From contig JAUSNM010000060.1 of NCBI GenBank assembly GCA_030645535.1, positions 1-34,608 of the forward strand: a stretch of DNA of 34,608 bases. Reading direction: 5' to 3'. How positions within the stretch are numbered: position 1 is the stretch's first letter; each line of letters begins with the position of its first letter. The DNA comes from Gallionella sp. (GTDB lineage: Bacteria; Pseudomonadota; Gammaproteobacteria; Burkholderiales; Gallionellaceae). The notes beneath the pieces are model-generated. The model was not told the origin of the DNA. It did not search any database and saw only the letters and a program-made list of their open reading frames with translations. The translations under genes and the position numbers were made by a program. This document shows, piece by piece, positions 33,428 through 34,608 of the stretch.

Positions 33428-34036
33428 GTGTTTGCAATCGTAGAAGCGGCTGGCTGGCCGATCTGGTTTTTGATTTTTGCGTCCATCATTGCGACAGGTT
33501 TGATTACCGAACGACTCATCTATCTGCGCAGCAGTCGGATTACACCGCCCGGCTTACTGGATGAAGTGGTCAAAGAACTCAAGCAACGTGGCGTCAGCGA
33601 CGGCATGTTGGCCAAGCTGGCTCAACATTCTCCGCTGGGCCGCATCTTCGCCGCCGGCCTGAAGAATATCAAGAGCACACCGGAGATCATGAAAGAGTCC
33701 ATCGAGGAAGCCGGGCGCGCGACCTCACACGACCTGGAACACTTTCTCACCACGCTGGGCACGATTGCGTCCATCAGCCCGCTGCTGGGACTGTTTGGCA
33801 CCGTGGTCGGCATGATCGAGATTTTCGGCGCGCAAACAGCGGCCGGCAACACCCCGGCCGTCCTGGCTCACGGCATTTCTGTGGCCCTGTACAACACCGC
33901 TTTCGGCCTGATTGTGGCGATACCCAGCATGATTTTTTACCGTCATTTCCGTGCCAAGGCAGACAGCCTGACCATCGAAATGGAGCAGCAGGCGATCAAG
34001 CTGGTCGAAATTGTGCACGGTCAGCGCAAAGGTTAA
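33428..34036 (+). CDS. exbB: MotA/TolQ/ExbB proton-channel family protein
   Basis: A 202-residue inner-membrane protein that, with ExbD, uses the proton gradient to energise TonB-type or similar machinery. Three membrane segments: about 8-30, 105-130 and 150-170. Family motifs: LTTLGTIASISPLLGLFGTV (near 106-125), then GMIEIF and GISVALYNTAFGLIVAIPSM. It starts with GTG at 33428; GGAG lies seven bases upstream and no ATG fits. exbD follows after 6 bp. tonB is absent nearby; the exbB-exbD-lpxK order is common in proteobacteria. Confidence 0.92.
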   Translation: MFAIVEAAGWPIWFLIFASIIATGLITERLIYLRSSRITPPGLLDEVVKELKQRGVSDGMLAKLAQHSPLGRIFAAGLKNIKSTPEIMKESIEEAGRATSHDLEHFLTTLGTIASISPLLGLFGTVVGMIEIFGAQTAAGNTPAVLAHGISVALYNTAFGLIVAIPSMIFYRHFRAKADSLTIEMEQQAIKLVEIVHGQRKG

Positions 34037-34042
34037 GCCGAC

Positions 34043-34462
34043 ATGAATTTTCAACGCGGACGCACTCGTGAAGAACCGGAAATCAACCTGATTCCGATGA
34101 TAGACGTGCTGCTGGTGATCCTGATCTTTCTGATGGTCACCACCAGCTATGCAAAATATTCCGAGCTGCAGATCAACCTGCCGCAGGCCGGCGGAGAGGC
34201 CAGCGCCTCGCAGGTACAGCCCATCACGGTTGCGATCGATGCCACCGCGCACTATGCGATCAACAATAGCGGGTTGAACTTCACCGACATCGCAGCTTTG
34301 GCCGCCTCACTGAAAAAAGCGGCTGGCGCGCAAACTGACCCGACCATCGTCATCAATGCCGACGCAAAGACACCGCATCAGGCCGTCATCAACGTTATGG
34401 AAGCGGCCAGACAAGCCGGGTTCGGGCGCATCACCTTTGCCACGCAAAACGAAGCCAAATAA
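34043..34462 (+). CDS. exbD: ExbD/TolR family biopolymer transport protein
   Basis: A 139-residue protein with a short cytoplasmic end, one membrane segment (about 20-40) with the essential aspartate in INLIPMIDVLLVILIFLM (Asp22), and a periplasmic domain ending in a typical ExbD/TolR fold (PTIVINADAKTPHQAVINVM, then GFGRITFATQ). It is translated just after exbB and forms the motor complex with it. No strong Shine-Dalgarno is present, so coupling to exbB is likely. Confidence 0.93.
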   Translation: MNFQRGRTREEPEINLIPMIDVLLVILIFLMVTTSYAKYSELQINLPQAGGEASASQVQPITVAIDATAHYAINNSGLNFTDIAALAASLKKAAGAQTDPTIVINADAKTPHQAVINVMEAARQAGFGRITFATQNEAK

Positions 34463-34467
34463 CCTTA

Positions 34468-34608
34468 ATGGCCGGACTTGAACACTACTGGTACCGTATC
34501 AGTTGGCTACACCTGATACTGCTGCCGGTAAGCTGGCTTTTCCGCGCATTGGCGTCCTTGCGCCGCACACTGTACCGCCGCCACATCCTGAGCAGTTTCA
34601 AATTGCCC
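34468..34608 (+). CDS. lpxK: tetraacyldisaccharide 4'-kinase, N-terminal part
   Basis: The frame is open from the ATG at 34468 to the window end (47 codons). MAGLEHYWYRISWLHLILLP followed by SWLFRALASLRRTLYRR matches the membrane-anchored N-terminus of LpxK, which phosphorylates the lipid A precursor at the 4' position. That phosphate is one of the sites ArnT modifies. Its place after exbBD is the usual one. The P-loop lies outside the window. Confidence 0.85.
   Translation, partial: MAGLEHYWYRISWLHLILLPVSWLFRALASLRRTLYRRHILSSFKLP

Overview
The window is 34.6 kb of chromosome from a Gram-negative bacterium, most likely a betaproteobacterium. Gene content (greB, guaBA, exbBD-lpxK, xseA, HDOD and STAS/CheA genes), protein style and moderate GC suggest Nitrosomonadales/Gallionellaceae. 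That placement is inferred from resemblance, not from a marker gene. No rRNA, phage, integrase, transposase or CRISPR array was found. Almost everything from 1 to 20.4 kb and from 22.1 to 33.0 kb is on the minus strand.

Layout. 1-2.5 kb: a PAPS/sulfation group (cysQ, cysC, a small membrane protein, and a membrane-anchored sulfotransferase cut by the window edge). 2.6-3.4 kb: a HepT/MntA toxin-antitoxin pair. 3.5-8.2 kb: guaB, a four-helix-bundle (S23-like) gene and guaA, preceded by glnB and greB; greB appears to start at an AUU codon. 8.7-10.1 kb: an OprB-type porin. 10.2-17.4 kb: a chemosensory operon read STAS, cheA, MCP, cheW, MCP. 18.3-20.2 kb: small genes (GIY-YIG-like, DUF1653-like, an unknown two-TM protein, an S4 RNA-binding protein), then tRNA-Asn at 20.4 kb with its own promoter and terminator. 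20.7-22.0 kb: ugd on the plus strand. 22.1-31.6 kb: an HDOD gene and a complete lipid A L-Ara4N (arn) pathway read arnT, arnE, arnB, arnC, formyltransferase, decarboxylase, arnD. ArnA is split into two genes. The operon is interrupted by a frameshifted gene and a decayed toxin-antitoxin locus, and headed by a truncated zinc-ribbon fragment. 31.7-34.6 kb: xseA, then exbB, exbD and the start of lpxK on the plus strand.

How genes work together: Ugd makes UDP-glucuronate; the decarboxylase, ArnB and formyltransferase convert it to UDP-L-Ara4FN; ArnC loads it on undecaprenyl phosphate; ArnD deformylates it; ArnE moves it across the membrane; ArnT transfers it to lipid A. CysC makes PAPS, the neighbouring sulfotransferase would use it, and CysQ removes the PAP by-product.

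Most unusual signals: (1) a dispersed 273-274 bp repeat present three times in the same orientation (8354-8627, 17998-18270, 33027-33299), each with an invariant 35-bp core of two perfect DnaA boxes plus one inverted variant box; (2) degenerate tandem repeats of period 7, with different words at each place, at six gene boundaries and often in inverted pairs; (3) an amber codon in one MCP placed exactly before an intact aromatic pentapeptide (DFDRF), where the sister MCP has CAG; (4) a CheA with an inserted tandem motif resembling the c-di-GMP-binding MshEN module; (5) the AUU start of greB.
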